In this document: piece by piece, positions 1 through 15,000 of the stretch | How the letters are laid out: each line of letters opens with the position of its first letter | Numbering within the stretch: position 1 is the stretch's first letter | Assembly (NCBI GenBank): GCA_013433145.1 | Contig: CM024178.1 | Coordinates: forward strand, 1,127,001-1,191,000 | Length of the DNA stretch: 64,000 nucleotides | Direction: 5' to 3' | Origin: Ascaris suum | Lineage: Eukaryota > Nematoda > Chromadorea > Rhabditida > Ascarididae | Translations under genes and position numbers: made by a program | Notes under the pieces: model-generated | Database searches by the model: none | What the model was told of the DNA's origin: nothing | What the model saw: only the letters and a program-made list of their open reading frames with translations

Positions 1-68
1 TCCGTTTCGATTGTGTCCATACCCGAAAGGCTCTCCATCAACCAATGATGGTCACTCTCTACTTCCGT
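1..68 (-). CDS. KIDINS220: Kidins220 exon 25 (partial, cut by window edge)
   Basis: Acceptor ttatgcag followed by an open phase-0 frame to the window edge, beginning TEVESDHHWLMESLSGMDTI. This is the acidic, poorly conserved C-terminal tail region, so the call rests on splice site and phase only. The rest of the gene lies outside the window. Confidence 0.6.
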
Positions 69-3000
69 CTGCATAAAGCTTAATCTTACTCTCAAACCTA
101 CTAGACGAAACTATTGTAAGCGTTTATTTTTGCAACCCATATAAACAGTGACCATTTGACCAGTGATTTCGTTTATTTTTATCGACAGGAAAGCCACCAA
201 TTTCTCATAAAGTTCCAGCACAGCTACTAACTGATTACCAAAAATTCGTTACTTCAACGGTTAGGTACTCCGCACCTATAATTCCAAGCACTCTCTTATT
301 TTAAAAAATTCGCGTTCCTAACAGCCGATAAAAGCAGAGAATCGAAATGACCATTCCTTACAGATAACATCATCGCATGGAAAGATCGTATTAGGAAAAA
401 TAAATACCCTCTTCCCAAAAAAATAGGGGCTCGCCGCAAATTCGTCTCTGTATTAATATGATCCAAAAATGATCTCAGTATCCAACAACACTTGCTGGCT
501 GTCCGGCTGATAGCTATGATAACCGACTGCTTTGTGGTCAATCACTTAAATACAAATAAGGCAAAATCCCCCAATATTTATTTCACAAAGATATTTTACA
601 TTTTTAAAAAAACACCTCTTAGATTTAAAAAAAAATATTTCTATTGAGCATTAGAAAATTTGGGAATCTCCAAATAACCGATTTCAGAAAAGCAAAAAAT
701 GTATTCTATCAATTCTGAGGAGACAGATTCTAAACACGAATTCGCTTTTCTATTCGCAATTCCGAGTAAAATTTGCATAAGGACATACCTGAGCTGTAAG
801 TTTACGTTTTTGTTCGTGAATTGAGGCGAGTGAAGTGGAAAGAGGTAGAGCATGTGAAAAGAATACATGTTGTTCGCTCATCGAACTAGGCACCTTCCAA
901 TTTCTCAACGTTTCGATCAGCAATTTCAATAAAGTCCAATCACCAAGACTTAACTAAAAATCAACTTAAATGATGCTCTCTCTCTCTCTCAATAAACAAA
1001 TCAATGAACAAATCAAATATTTCTCTTTTCTCTATCTCTAATTGCAAACTTCTTTTTAGAATATAAGAAGCACAAAAAACGTTTGAAAAAAATATTTTGC
1101 TTACTTTCAAAGAATCAATAAGAATAAATGAAATGTATGATTTCATGGTAGATGATAGAAATTATCTCCTACGACAGATTTCTGAAAGCCATCGAACCCA
1201 TCGAAACTAAATCTTCTACAAAGTACTCAAGACATCCTAATCGTTCAGTTATAGGTCTCCAACGCTATACTTAACTGAGATATTACTATACCTTTAATGT
1301 TTGTTGAACTTCAGCTAGATCACAAGTACAGAGGACAAGACCATTCAAATTAGCCGCTCGGATACGATGCACCACCATCTCCATTCTCTCTTGACCAATA
1401 TCCAATTTCTTTACTAACTTCACCAGATCTTCAATCTTCATCTCTATTAGTGGAATGTCAATCGTTGACCAAACACTCGTGTCCTGAAATAAAGCTGCGT
1501 TGAGAATGCACCTCTATGGTCCTCGGAAAGTATTTAGACCACTCACAATAACAGCATTGCTATTGAGCTTAGCCGAACTTACTTCGCACGGAAATTAGCG
1601 ATGGAGCGGATGGAGCGGTGAGAGGGGAGGTGAAAGGGCACAGAATGCTGGAAAAATGACCGAGTTGAATTATATCAGGATCTGCATATCGCAGCGCCGC
1701 TATGCTTTCGGTCTTGCGTAGATGTGAGAAACTTTTAAGTCACATCTCAGCAATGCTTCCTGACCTAAGCGGTTTATAAAAAATGGGTGGTATCCGTATT
1801 CGCCATTCCTCCGGGTTGTTTTTCCTATTGCAACCAAGATTCAGACCACCCGTCTCCTGTTTATCGCTCGCCAAGGACTTTACTTCATGCCGAGGTGAGG
1901 GAGGGGGGTCGGGTAGATGGAGAAATGAAATGAGCCCTCTAGCGACAAAAAAAGAGTAAAATAGAGAGAGTTCGAAATTCAGCTCGACTCGCGAGATCAA
2001 AAAGAAATTCGGAGGTTCCAATGTCATTCGACAACTGGCTGCATTTACGCAGGATGCGAAATTTCTGAGAACTGGCAGCGGTAACTCTTCAATAAAGATC
2101 ATCCATATAACACCACAACAAGCAACGTTCAAGTAACATTACAGGTAAATGAACTAACTTTAAAGAGATAACGAGCTGGCCCAACAAGCGTCGACACAGA
2201 ACTTTGTTCGTAACCTATCGGTGCCTCTAATGGTGGCTCTTCCAAATCCATTCGCCTCTCTGCAAAAAAAAAAAAATTGCTACTTAATAAAAAACGTCCA
2301 ACAAATAATAAAAGGAAGCGAATGGAATTTCCGTTTGATGAAAGATTGTTGCCCTTACTCTTCAAACATATGCCGACATAATTCAGCTATCGAATAAAGA
2401 AACAGAAGAGGAACGAGAAAACGAAAAACATGAAACGCTATCATACTGTGCAGCGGAATTCCTTCCGGAAGGAAACAAAAAGGAAAGGTGGCATCAATTT
2501 AAAATATTGACGAGGAGCGAGAACAGTGCGCATGAAGACCCTCAACGTACCTCATTTAAAAATCAAATAGTACAAAAACTGCAGTGAAGGAAATGAAAAA
2601 AATTCAGGTTGTTGCATCGTATCTACAAACTGCAGTCGAGAAACAGCAGAGGGAGAAACTGTTATGAAATTGTACCTGCTTAGACTAGAAAAACTTATTT
2701 TCAGAACAAAAGTCCTACGTTACAAGACCGAACCTTCAAGTTGCCAATAAAGAAGGCTCAAGCCGACATCTTTCTCGACAATAAGAATGAACGAATATAG
2801 CAGACCTCGAATCAATTTGCGAAGATAAGGGTCTAAATTGGAAGTGCATGGAACGAATCGACGGACATGACCAACAGTCAGCTGATCAGGACCACTTAAG
2901 GACGCTTGTTCCAGAAATGACTCGAAATTATCCGGATTCCTGTCCAATTCGATCAAATTGTCCTTCTTGGGAATCTTGTCTTTCAACTGATGATATACCT

Positions 3001-6000
3001 AAAATAAACATCGCACCATAATTATGCCAAACAACAGCAATACCTGCGTGATCTCTTTGTGGGGGGACACTTGTCCTCAAAGGATGTTCAATTTCTCTTC
3101 TCTTTTAGCAGCCTTCAAACCTTCAAGGGAGATCACGAGCGAATATAATCGACAAGACGGTAAGATTGCACAATAAAGAGCGTTTCGGTGGTCGTATGTT
3201 AGGGACCCTTTCATTTCACACATTTTAATGGACGTCATAGGTTAATTCGACCGAAGGGCTTATATTCCAAAGCAGTGCCATTTATAGTGGGAGGACGGGA
3301 GTTACGAACGTGTAACGACAAAAACCAACAGGACTTCAAAGTAGTACGATCGTGTTCAAATGTCCTAAACCAGGAATCTGTAGGCTGCTGTGCTAACCCG
3401 CTAGCGCTATGAACAGGAAGGAGGACAGTCGTAGTTCCTCATGACCTAATAGACAAGCGGATGTAAGACAACCTTCCAGGGTGGAATTCTGCTAGTAAAT
3501 TCAAACCTCTTCCACTTTATCACCTTAAAAGTTTTTTGAAACATTTTTTTCTTCAGTCGATCTGAACATAAGAGGAGAAGATGACGGATTCCAACAGCGG
3601 AACATTCCTTTCGGTAGACTAATATGGTTGACGATTTGCAACAATTTATTGTCCAGATTCAATTTCGTTGAGTAAAAAGTAATCTCTAGCAGTTTTAGCA
3701 ATCAATAAGTCATGAATGAATACTAGCTAAGTAGTGACTCACAACCTGTATACCAAGATGCGTAAGAATTATGAAGGGAAAGCGGTGATGCAGGGAAGGG
3801 AATGAAGAGAGCATGAACGTTATTATTTAAGATTTGGATATAGACGCATTGTGAGGTAATGAATGAAAGACATGGTTCATTATCCACCTGTGCGAGTGAA
3901 TAGTTGTCGTGTTGTATGTCGAGCGCTCTTTCAATCAGCCAACACATACGACACGGCCATTGCTCTACTAGACTTACCCAGTAGCCCAATGTTACCCAAG
4001 AGAAGTCAATTTCGAATGCCCTCATTAACCTGTAATAAACAATAAATTCAATTAATTTAATATTAGGCACTACGTACCTATTGCAAATGCAACATATACT
4101 GAAGGACAGTGATATCGTTTGCCCTACTCAATTGTTGATTAATTTTGCAGTTGAAATTAATGAAAGGATTATAATAAACGAATTTTTGCGAGAATAACAA
4201 ATCTCTAAAGTAGGCGGATATTTGAAGTGATGGTTTGTGGGAACGAGGCCAAATTATAAACATGGAAATACAAGAGAACATAATAATGATGACAATTGTA
4301 ATCTAATAGTAATGACAACAACAGAAACGATAAATAAATAAATAAATAAATAATAGCGATGCTAACAACAGTAATGATAAGAACAATGATAAAGTAGTAC
4401 TACTACTAGTAACAATAACAGGAATCAATATTAGCAAAAACGATATATTGATAACAAAGATAAAACTATTATTACAAGCCACAGTAACGGTAACATTCCA
4501 AATAAACGATAGCAAAAAAAAAACTCATACCTTCCAGTAAGTGTGAGCGCATTTACAATTCGTTTCATCGCTCGTGGATTCATATTAGAAAAATAGTCAT
4601 CGGTCATAAGCGACTGACTAAGTCCGCGTGTGTCCAGCATTAGTGTCGCCTTTCTCGTGGTCGTTCGACCGTCGGCTCCCTCCCTCAACGAGAGGTACGA
4701 TCCTCAAAAAATCCAATGACTAGTTGAACTATCAAATTCTATATCCATGACAGCTCTCTAATTTGCGATAGCCTAATATAAAATTTCATTAAATTTCATC
4801 CTTGAACCCTCCTATTTATGCCTATCTACATCTCAATTGAAAGAATAAAGAATAAGTGGTGCATAAAGGTTTCACCAACAACCTTGCAAGGTTTAGAAAA
4901 ATATTTCAGAAGAACAACACTATTTCATCACAAAGACATTACGATCCACCATAATTACCTGCTGCGACCTCATCTCTTCATTGGAAATTAATCAACAGTT
5001 TCATTCAATCCCTCAAATCAAAGAAATAAAATTGCTTTTCATTGCCGTCTACCCATTCTATATCCGTGAAGAAAAGCAGTTTGCTCGCTTTCACATGACT
5101 TGAATTTGAACCGTTGATGTAAAAATTATTAAGTGGTTTTAACATCTATTCAGCAACGAAAATAAAAAAAAGTACCCCGATAGGATACTCTCATAATATA
5201 AACGAACAAAGAGATACCATGGAAAGTATCCTGTCGTTTGAAGCGTTCTTTCCACTCGGCAAGGCTTTCACGTTTATTGCGCAAATTTGTTTGTAACTGT
5301 CTGATCGCCGAATTATGCAAATAAAATGGCATATTCACGATGTTCTAAACGAATTCTCCTTTAAAACTGTTCGCTCAAAAAAAAAAATCCTATTATTCCG
5401 TCCATATTTTCGAATCTCTCCTCTACGCACCTCAAAAAATTCCAATATTAAATATTTTTTGAAAGTTTCAGAATATTTCTAAACGTTTGCTACATCAATG
5501 GAATTATCTCCCGAAAATCTACTCATGTTTAATCAAAAATTAACCGACCGAGCGCAGAAACGCAATCGAGCTGAAAAAAAAACTTATTTTCGCTATTTTT
5601 TCACTTTTCTCACCGTTTCTCTCCTCCCTAAATTTTTGTGACCAGTTGCAAACCAAGCCCGGATCAATCTAAAATCTACAACTGCAACCCTCACTGAATG
5701 GAGAATGGATATGAGGAGGGAATGTGGAGTAAGGGACGGGATGTTATCAACTCATCTATACCCTAGCAACATTTTTCTATTCTGGCAACATTACAGATGT
5801 TTGGCAGCATGTATTAATCTTCAGCAATATTAAAACACCTCAGAAAAACTATAAAATTCGAAAATAATATTGTTGTGGTGAACGACCGTGTTGCAACTCA
5901 ATTTTGCATAGATCGACTTCGGTGATAGCTATTCTTCTCTGCCCCATAATATTTCGCTTTCCTCTATTTCTGTAGTTGCGTAATTCAAACCGGTTAGCCA

Positions 6001-9000
6001 TGGTGCATGTTCAGTCACTGATATTGCTGGGTTTTTACCCGACACGTCTTCAGTTACCCAATTGTTTGAGTAAAATTTCGCTTCGACTCGCGTCGTTTCT
6101 TCTCTACAATCCGGCAGCAGTACAACAAATGTCCTCTCCAAAATGAATAAAATAACAAACTAAAGCAAATACAAAATCGCCGAGCTGGTCTAAAAAAGTC
6201 AGTGCATCAAAACGACAATTTAATGAATGGCATTAAACCTTAAGATAGTCGTGTCCAGTAAGTTCAGTACCCGCTAAAGCCGAATGCATACTATGATTGA
6301 CAGCCGAAACGATAATATGCGGATCAACTGCAATTGTCACAATAAATGGCCGATTGGCTCGTGCAGAAAATAAAAGCTCCAATGAATCAAGCGTTTGCAC
6401 CATTCGCTCCTTAAATATAAATAAAGAGTTATTCGCTGAACGCATTTCAAGGTAGAGCTATAAATAGCTGGGAAATATCATGATTTTTTAATCTCTGCGA
6501 GCTAAAAACCAATGGTGGCATCCTATCCTCCGCGAGAAAACGATTATCGTTGAATAATAATTCCTTAATTACCAAAATGATCCCAATCACATCATTTCTT
6601 CACTTCTGCTAGTTCGAGATACTTCTGCCACTTAAAGACAAGTAAAGAAAACAGTTCAACACCCGCGTAGTTCAACTCTCAGCACCTGCAAATAGATAAA
6701 CAAATAGAAAACAATGACTCCTATTTGCTGAAATATTAAACGAACCGGAAAACAGTGTTAAATCGACAAAAGATCAAAGAAATTAAACAATGGAATGTCA
6801 AACAATAGGAAACAATCGAATGAGATGAACAGCGATTCAATAACGAGAAAAGAAATGCTATGCACACTACTACATTCATTGATGAAAATAAGAAATGCTG
6901 AAACGTCAATTGCCCTCCTATCGGAAACTTTCAAACAATATTGCAAAAATTATATAACCGTTCCATCATAGTCATTTAAAGTCACCAAAAAACCACTCAT
7001 AAAATTACATAAATTAATAAAACTAATGAAGAGCAGAGAAACGGAGAATACAGAAATATTTCGGTAAAATACCTCCAAAGAATAATAAACGATGAAAATA
7101 TCGTTTTCAAAGCATTGAAATAAATATAAAATATTCAAAGCTCATGTATGCTCTGTGAGGTATTCGCTTATTTATGTTACGCATTAATTTCTTTACAATT
7201 TGATCGTTTCGAAAGCGAATGTGGCACTGTAAATATTGCTCTAAGAATACAATAGAAGAAAATGATTGAAGTAAGCTTATTATGTATGAGCAACGCTAAT
7301 GCTCGGAAGACGCATCCTGCACTCAGGTTCCCGTCTTTCCTTCTAGGTTGTACCTCCTCCTTCCTTCTCTTTTCTCAACAGGTCTCTTCTCGTCCCACTC
7401 TGATCATAAAATGTCTTTCATTATCACTGTTTCGCAATATTTCTGGATAAGAATGCAGCGTTTTACAACAGCAAAGAAATCCTGAATAAAAATCATCTCA
7501 GACTTATCGAGGAACGGACACAAACTCAAAAGGTAACAAATGGGAAATCACGTTAATATGGTAGAAGCGAGAGTAAGAATTATTCCCAACCTGTTCGCAA
7601 TTATCCAATCCATCGACCACGACCACCAAGCGTGTTTGACTAGACGTGAATGCGTCCAATGATCGAATCATTACTGCTAACAAATCAACCTGTAAGTAGG
7701 CGTCTTTAGTTTGCATTCAACGAAAAATGGGGCTATAAAATGTTGTCGTAAAGAGAACAGAATGCAAATCCACAAAGTGTTTTCCCTTTTTTTGCTATTT
7801 CATTTCATTGTCCGCTTGTAGAAATGTTGACAAAAATTTTTAAAAACCTTTGATACTATATAAATTCATCGAGGACAGTAAACATCTCTCATATCTATGA
7901 TTGTCATGTTTATAATTAATCCACAAATAGATCCATACAAGGATCCCATAAAGTACAAATAAAGTTTCTTTCTTCGTAGATACCTTTATAGGTATTTTTT
8001 GAATGCCCAAAAAAATTCTCCAATCATTATTATTTAATCATTCAAACGTGATGGTTGCCGATTTCTCATATCTACGATCATATTCTTCTCTCTTTCTCCA
8101 CAACTAGTGATTAGCACCAATGAAGACTGAACCAAAGGATAAAAACGGTAAGCAATCACCTCGGCAGATAAATGCTTAGCGACCTTTAATGAAATTATTT
8201 CCTTGAGGAACGACAGTACTCGGCATCGCTAAGTAAATCAATTTTCAAATGAAACCTTTTAAAGTTTCTAGGTTGCTAAACGATTACACAATCCATATTC
8301 TTCATGCATTAAAAGTACGGAAAAAAATTTGCATAAATACTTAAGAGTATGGAAATAAATTTGCATAATATATACATCAAATGGATGCATAAATATTCGA
8401 AAGGAAACTTTTTTTTTAAAAAACACATTTAATCACAAAAAAAAATATAATTAAACCTCATGTTGAAGTTTTTGCATGAAACCCTCGAATCGTAATTTAT
8501 GAATACGTTGTGCAGCAAAATTAATCCTTCTCTTTGGTGCATTCACAAATCCATAAACCAAAAATATATACAACGGATAGATCAACAATATCAACGATAC
8601 AGTGAACAACGATAATGCTCCAAATAAATAACTGAAATTATGTTAGTATTCACTAGAGAAATTTAAAAACAAAAAAAAAAAAAAACAGAAGCAAATCACC
8701 ACAAAACATACTCGTAAAAAAAGACTGCTTCAATTATAGTAATACTCTATGAATTTATCATTATTTTTTCTAATGGCTAAATTCTAAATTTGAATATTCT
8801 AACAAAACAAATTATAATCAAAGAATATCACAGTATTACAGTAATAAGTAATATCTCTGATTTATTTCAACAATTTCTTCGATCAATCACTCCTCTAAAT
8901 CATTTTTTTTTCTTTTAACTAGGCGATCCAGAAAATATATTTCCTCTACAACTCGCTTTATTGCAATATAGTGCTGTATAAAACATTAAGCAATCTCATA

Positions 9001-12000
9001 AACTGCCACCAAAGTAATAGCATCTCAATCCACATATCTGTCGATAATTTATAGAAATTAGTGATTAAGATGCAAAAGTTCAACTTGTTCAACCTTTCCA
9101 ACCCGTTTCTCCACTTATTTTGCATCCCATGTCATCTGCAAACATTAGCACAAATTAGTTTATGCAATATGAGTTAGCATATGCAATTTCTTTAAAGACA
9201 AAAGTAGAAAAAAAAAAGAAAAGCTCCAAACTAGAGTCGATAATGGTGGAGACAGGATGTAGAAAGGAATACCTTTTAGCGGTATCCAATCGGTTCTCGG
9301 CCAGTAGCCAACATATTAACAAAATGAGTGCAACCATCAACGAGATTATAAATACGGCCGCCAATAAAATCACTGGAATGCCGCATACACGTCGCAACTT
9401 TGATTCATTACCTCGTGCTATAAAAAGTCAAATAATTTTGCACATCTGCATCAGGATATCAGGATCGGTTTCGCCATGTGAACGGCATCAAAGTGCCGCA
9501 ACTAGCTGTCGACGTTGGATATCAAGGTGCCGCAACTAGCTCTCGATCTTGCGTCTATCAATTTCAGCGTGTTATCAAAAACATCGGGGTTTTCTTCATT
9601 GACAATACATGAAAAACTTCTCACACAGATCACACTGCTCATTTACAGGAGAAAAAAATTTCACTTTCATTGATAAATTTTTATGATTTCCCGCAAAAAA
9701 AAATTCAAAAAATTTCTCTCAAATGATTCAGTCAACAATCTTCTTCTATAAAACCTTCGTCTTGTTTCAGAATTCAGAAAACGCTGAAGAGTAACATATC
9801 ACCCAACCGCTTTTCATATTATAGATGCTGAATTAATACTTGGTGATAGAGTCACCTACATCTCAACTATCAAATCATATATCAGCTGTGAACGATTAAG
9901 AACGGTTATGTTTCCGATAGAAATCCACTTCTGGTAAAAAAAATACCGCTAAACTGCCCTATATAATCGGAATTCTATTTGCCATAAACCTCAGAAAAAT
10001 ATCTCAAGTGTCTTATGTTCAGTTTCAAGCAATTCAGGTACTTCAATGACTACATTCTATTGAAAAATGACGTTTCAAGCGTCAATCACGTGCGAATTCA
10101 CAATCATAGAAAATTTTCAAGAGAGAGGAACACAATTCAGGTTTTTAAAAAAATACCACAACAAAAAAAGCGTAATACTTACGATAGTTTGTCCTAAGAG
10201 CGCAAAATATACGCACAGCTAGATGACCGAAATGATTCTCGGCTGCCTCGAAAAGAGTGACGACAATTTTGGCGAGTGCTTGCTCACCACCAATCGATGA
10301 AAGACGATGATAGTCGGCAAAAAGGAAACTTCAAAGAAGAAATTATGTTATTTTTAGCAAATAAACAAAGAGAAAAATTTTCATATTTACATAATTTAGA
10401 ATATAAAATAAATGCAGTTAGATACAGGAAATATAACGAACTATAGGGATATAAGAGCGAGACAATAAGGTGAAGAAAGAAATCCGACGAAGGAAACATA
10501 TGAACTCAAACAGATGACAATGACTTATATGCGTCCAAAGACGCGAAAATTGCAGATTGTATCCATCCTTCCATAAGTTCCGTTTCTGCCTGCTCCACTT
10601 TGTTTGTCCTCCACCTACCCCCTCCCCCACCCTCTTTCTATGGTTATACGTACGTCCATAATTTTTTATTACCCATCTGCAACCCAATGTGAAAACAAGC
10701 ATGAAGATATATCTGTATGTTTTGAGTAAAAATATCATATCTCCTTGAATGCAAGCCTTATAGCTCATGAACTCCAACAGTCACCTAAAAAGAGGGACGT
10801 ACATTCAACGGGAGATAGGGCAGAAATGAGAAGAGGAGAAAGAACATGCATTAAAGAAAAAACCTGTTATTACCTAATTTGTTAAATATTATACGAAATG
10901 TAAAGCAAACATAGATGAAACGAAATAAGTCAAAGCATGGATGACTGGAAAGCAATCGAACGACTGAAAAAAATAAGATCACCGTTCACGGATTAAAGAA
11001 ATTTAAGAGAACAATTACCTAACAGGGTTCGTTAAGAGATCCTTATCACGACGGGCAGGTGCATGAAGCATCGCAACACTAAGGAAAAGTCGGAAATGTG
11101 CTAGTGCCCTGGCGAGTGCCGTCGCCGCCGACGACGATCCTCGCCAAGACTTCATCTCACTACCGCAATATATTATACCTGCAAATTATTACGTTCACCT
11201 CCTCTGCAATTAATGGCAGTAATCCATAATCGCATTTCGCCAAAATGATGCATAAAATTATGCGCAAAATTTATAAGAACTATTTCAGTTAAAGCGCAAT
11301 GCTTCGTATAATACAAAGAACTTAGCCAGATCGGCGATGCCATATAAGAGAGAATGAGCTTTGCATGAAATCTGGATGAAATATTAAACTGCCATCGAAG
11401 GCGAATTTCTAGCAGACGCTGTATCGTACAACCTATTCGTTTTTAAAACCTTCAAAGAGTGGATATATGTAAAACTAGATAAATGAATCACTAATTTCGA
11501 CGGGTGGACAATGGAAACTTTCGACGGATCCCACCCTCCCCCCTCCCCAAAAAAACCTGCTGAAGACCTCAATAACACCGGCCTTCATAAACAACCGCAC
11601 AAAGCAATCATACTTCGTCGTATTTTCGTTCACGTTCTCGTTCATCTATATGCAACTCCAATTGCATATTTTGGCTCTTAATTGCACAATATAACAACTG
11701 TGGATTAACACCTCCTTGTTAGAGGAGAAGGCTGCCAATAAGTAACTACGTTGTTTTTGCTCTCTATACGTACAGACCCTTATGCTGAAACAACACATCG
11801 AAAAAACGTGTCTTAAAACGCACCATAAACGATAATAGCGACAAGAAATACGATCGCTCCAAGAATAGGGATCGCTATGACGATCGTTATGTGTGCAGTG
11901 GTACTAACAGCGGCTGTAGCAATTAGAGTGACCAATGAGGTGAGAATAGCCAACGAGAAGACCACTGACCATGACCATGTCAACTGCACGCCATCCAACC

Positions 12001-15000
12001 AGCTGCGCGAGAATGCGCTCATCGAGTCCTTCATCTTTGCCAAAAGCAATGACTTGCCTGACCCCCATTTCGCATATAGACCTGATATTATTCCTTCACT
12101 GTACCAACTCTTTCGAATAAACTTAAGGCATCTCTCACTATCAACAAAAATCCGCATAAACTGTAAGTGTTTTCAGTGGTATTCCTATTCCTCTTTGACC
12201 TTTCAAGACCTGCGCAATATAGCTCTGTCCCCCTTTCCCTTATTGTGAGAAGACTCATAAAATTTCCGTCTCGATTATACATTTCATAAACCATTTGGGA
12301 AACCTATAAATAACCTGGCTTACAAGCAGAGTTGAATAATAACACTTTAAATAAGGATAATTGAGAAACCTATTTCTCATCATCCTCCATCCCTCAAGTA
12401 TATAAACGATGAAGTTGTAATGTACGTTCCTGGAACATATCATATGTAGACTATAAGCAATGCTTTACAATGAAGTAATGCTTCATACTGTTCGCACAAA
12501 TCATCACTCTCTAACGCATTTTTGTGGTTATAAAAAGCGAAGAAAAACTGCCAGATCAGCTGGTATTTCGAATTACTCATCAATTCGTAGCAACACCAAT
12601 AATTCTTCAATATGCTATCTGCCATTAACACATTCATTTCAAGTAAATATTCCCTTAGGAAATTTTTTGCTTTCCAAAGTACCATGAAATCAAACGAAAT
12701 AACTGTAAGCATTTACCAATCGTTAGTGGCAACGTAAGATTCGGTTCACAGACAATATCGGCCAACACATTGCTATAAACATCATATCCCAACATCGTGT
12801 CCATATGTGTCTCAGATTCGATCGGGCCAAAAATTAGTGGGATGATCGGTTGTGGATTATTCTGATCGATCGAATAAGGTGTTTGACCAAGTTTATTCGG
12901 CCGATATAGAAGTCTCGAATCAGATGGATTCGCCAATAAACTTTGTGTCATACGACGTGATCGTGCCTTTAGTGCCAAATGAAGTGCATTATCACCAGCA
13001 TTATCCGTTGCCGATATCTTCGCACCTGCGTTCACAAGCAGTTGACACAATGCAACATGCCGATTCTTGACCGCCCGTAATAATGCCGTCTCACCATCCT
13101 CAAACATTATAAATATTCATCACGAATTATACAGCACGCAATCGAAACGCCCTTTTCACAATTTTCTTCAACTCTATGTTCAGCAATCAATCTAGCTGGT
13201 CTTCTAAAGGAATATTTCCACTCACAATCCATGAACATATCCCTCGTTGACGGTACATTAACGTTGCAAACTCTCATCGACATATACGTTTCATCACCCT
13301 CAAAGCACCTTGTGTTCATTTACTATGGAAGTGAAAGAACCAGAAAGCAACAAATTATTTATTTGCGATTTCGAAGATTGCTTTCGATAATCGCTTCTAC
13401 ACAAAACCACAATAATGGCGATAATATAAATAAAAGGAATATTTTATTCCCGCTAGAAGTTGAAGAAATTTTTATTTGGTAATGAATGCCCTTTGTAACA
13501 AAGAAATTTCAAATTTATTCTTTCAATTGTTTACTTTTAATTTCAATCTCAATACAAAAAAATTGAAGAAACCAAATGTTTATTCTCCATTACAAATTTC
13601 CAAGAGCAAAAAACTTTATACCTTTAAGTGATTTCAGTGAAAAAGAAACCTCACTCTCAAGGCAATATCTACCACTGGTACATTTTTATGCATTGAGATT
13701 GGAGTAATAATTACTTGGCTATACAGCACATCTGCTAAGTGATAGCTCTTATAAAAGGCAGTAAAAAGAGATCAAACTACCTGTGAGGTATTTTTTAACC
13801 AGCTAGATCTCTAAAACATTTCGCGGCTAATATTCATTCCTCAAACCATACTGCAATTCTTAAAATTCCAGATATCAGATATAAGAAACCTCACCTTGTT
13901 CTTGAGCTCGAGATTGGGTTTCTTCTCGAGAAGCACCAACACCATATCGGTAAACGATTTGTCAATCGCTAAGTGAAGAGCAGTGCGATTATCCTGTTTT
14001 AAACAAAACAATATTCTCTCTCCAAACGCAATCCAACTTTATCATTCAAATCTATGAAAAAAACGTCGCACGATACTTTAGCATTGCGATTTTTCGGTGT
14101 GAAAAAAATTTTTACAGTGGTCACTTTGGTCCATCGATGATTAAATAGATGCTGACCAAGAATGACCACCGCACATAAACATTCGATAACATTTTCAAAA
14201 AAAGCAACATAACCTTAAACTTAAGTCTTTCTTTCACAAGAAATTCCTGCTTTTTTTCAAATTTCTTTTCTAGGAGTTCTTATATCAAAAGCGTTTGATG
14301 TACGCTCCAGTCTATTTATTGCTGAACAGTAATTCTCTCCCGCGTATGCGTAAAAGGTTTCATCGAGATGCCGAAGGAATATAAAGAAGGATATTTAATT
14401 TACAAATCGATCATAGATTGGTACTTCTCAGAAATATTTCTATCCAAATCTCTAAAATAAACAACACTACCATCATTCAAAGTGCGAAAAGTTATCAATG
14501 CTAAAATGATAACTTCTCTGCTTCTAATCACTTTTATGTCAAAAAGCCATTGCTCCCTCACAATATAAATATCGTTTACCTACTCTTCATGCCTCATAGC
14601 CAATCATAAATTTAGCTAATATCAAAGAGAAGTCGGGCATGGACACTTTCTAATAAGTGCTGTAAATTGTGTTTCATAGAATATTCAAGATGAACCTCGT
14701 TAGGACTTATTCTACAAAGGAATCCTCAAGCGCAAATATGGTTTAGCAATAAGAAAAAAAAACATCAACTAAAGATTTGCGATAAATAAATTTCTCTCGA
14801 AAATACTATGAGATGAAAGTGCTCAACAATAAAACTATTAAAAAGTAATAGTAGACGTATCAAGAATTCTTTTTGTGAAAGCTCTTCGAGGAAATTCAAA
14901 ATTTTTTTTTTTCATTCCTGCATAATAATAACTATAATCTAAGCTTCGTGAAGTATACGAACAACTCGTTCAATTAATTTGTATCATTTTCGAATCGATA

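Noticed and set aside
1740..2132. 130-codon minus-strand frame between Kidins220 exons 22 and 23
   Set aside because: No acceptor/donor pair keeps phase with the flanking phase-0 exons, and it matches no part of Kidins220. Kept only as a possible cassette in the linker finding.
11824..12248. Plus-strand frame covering Kidins220 exon 11
   Set aside because: Shadow of the real exon on the other strand.
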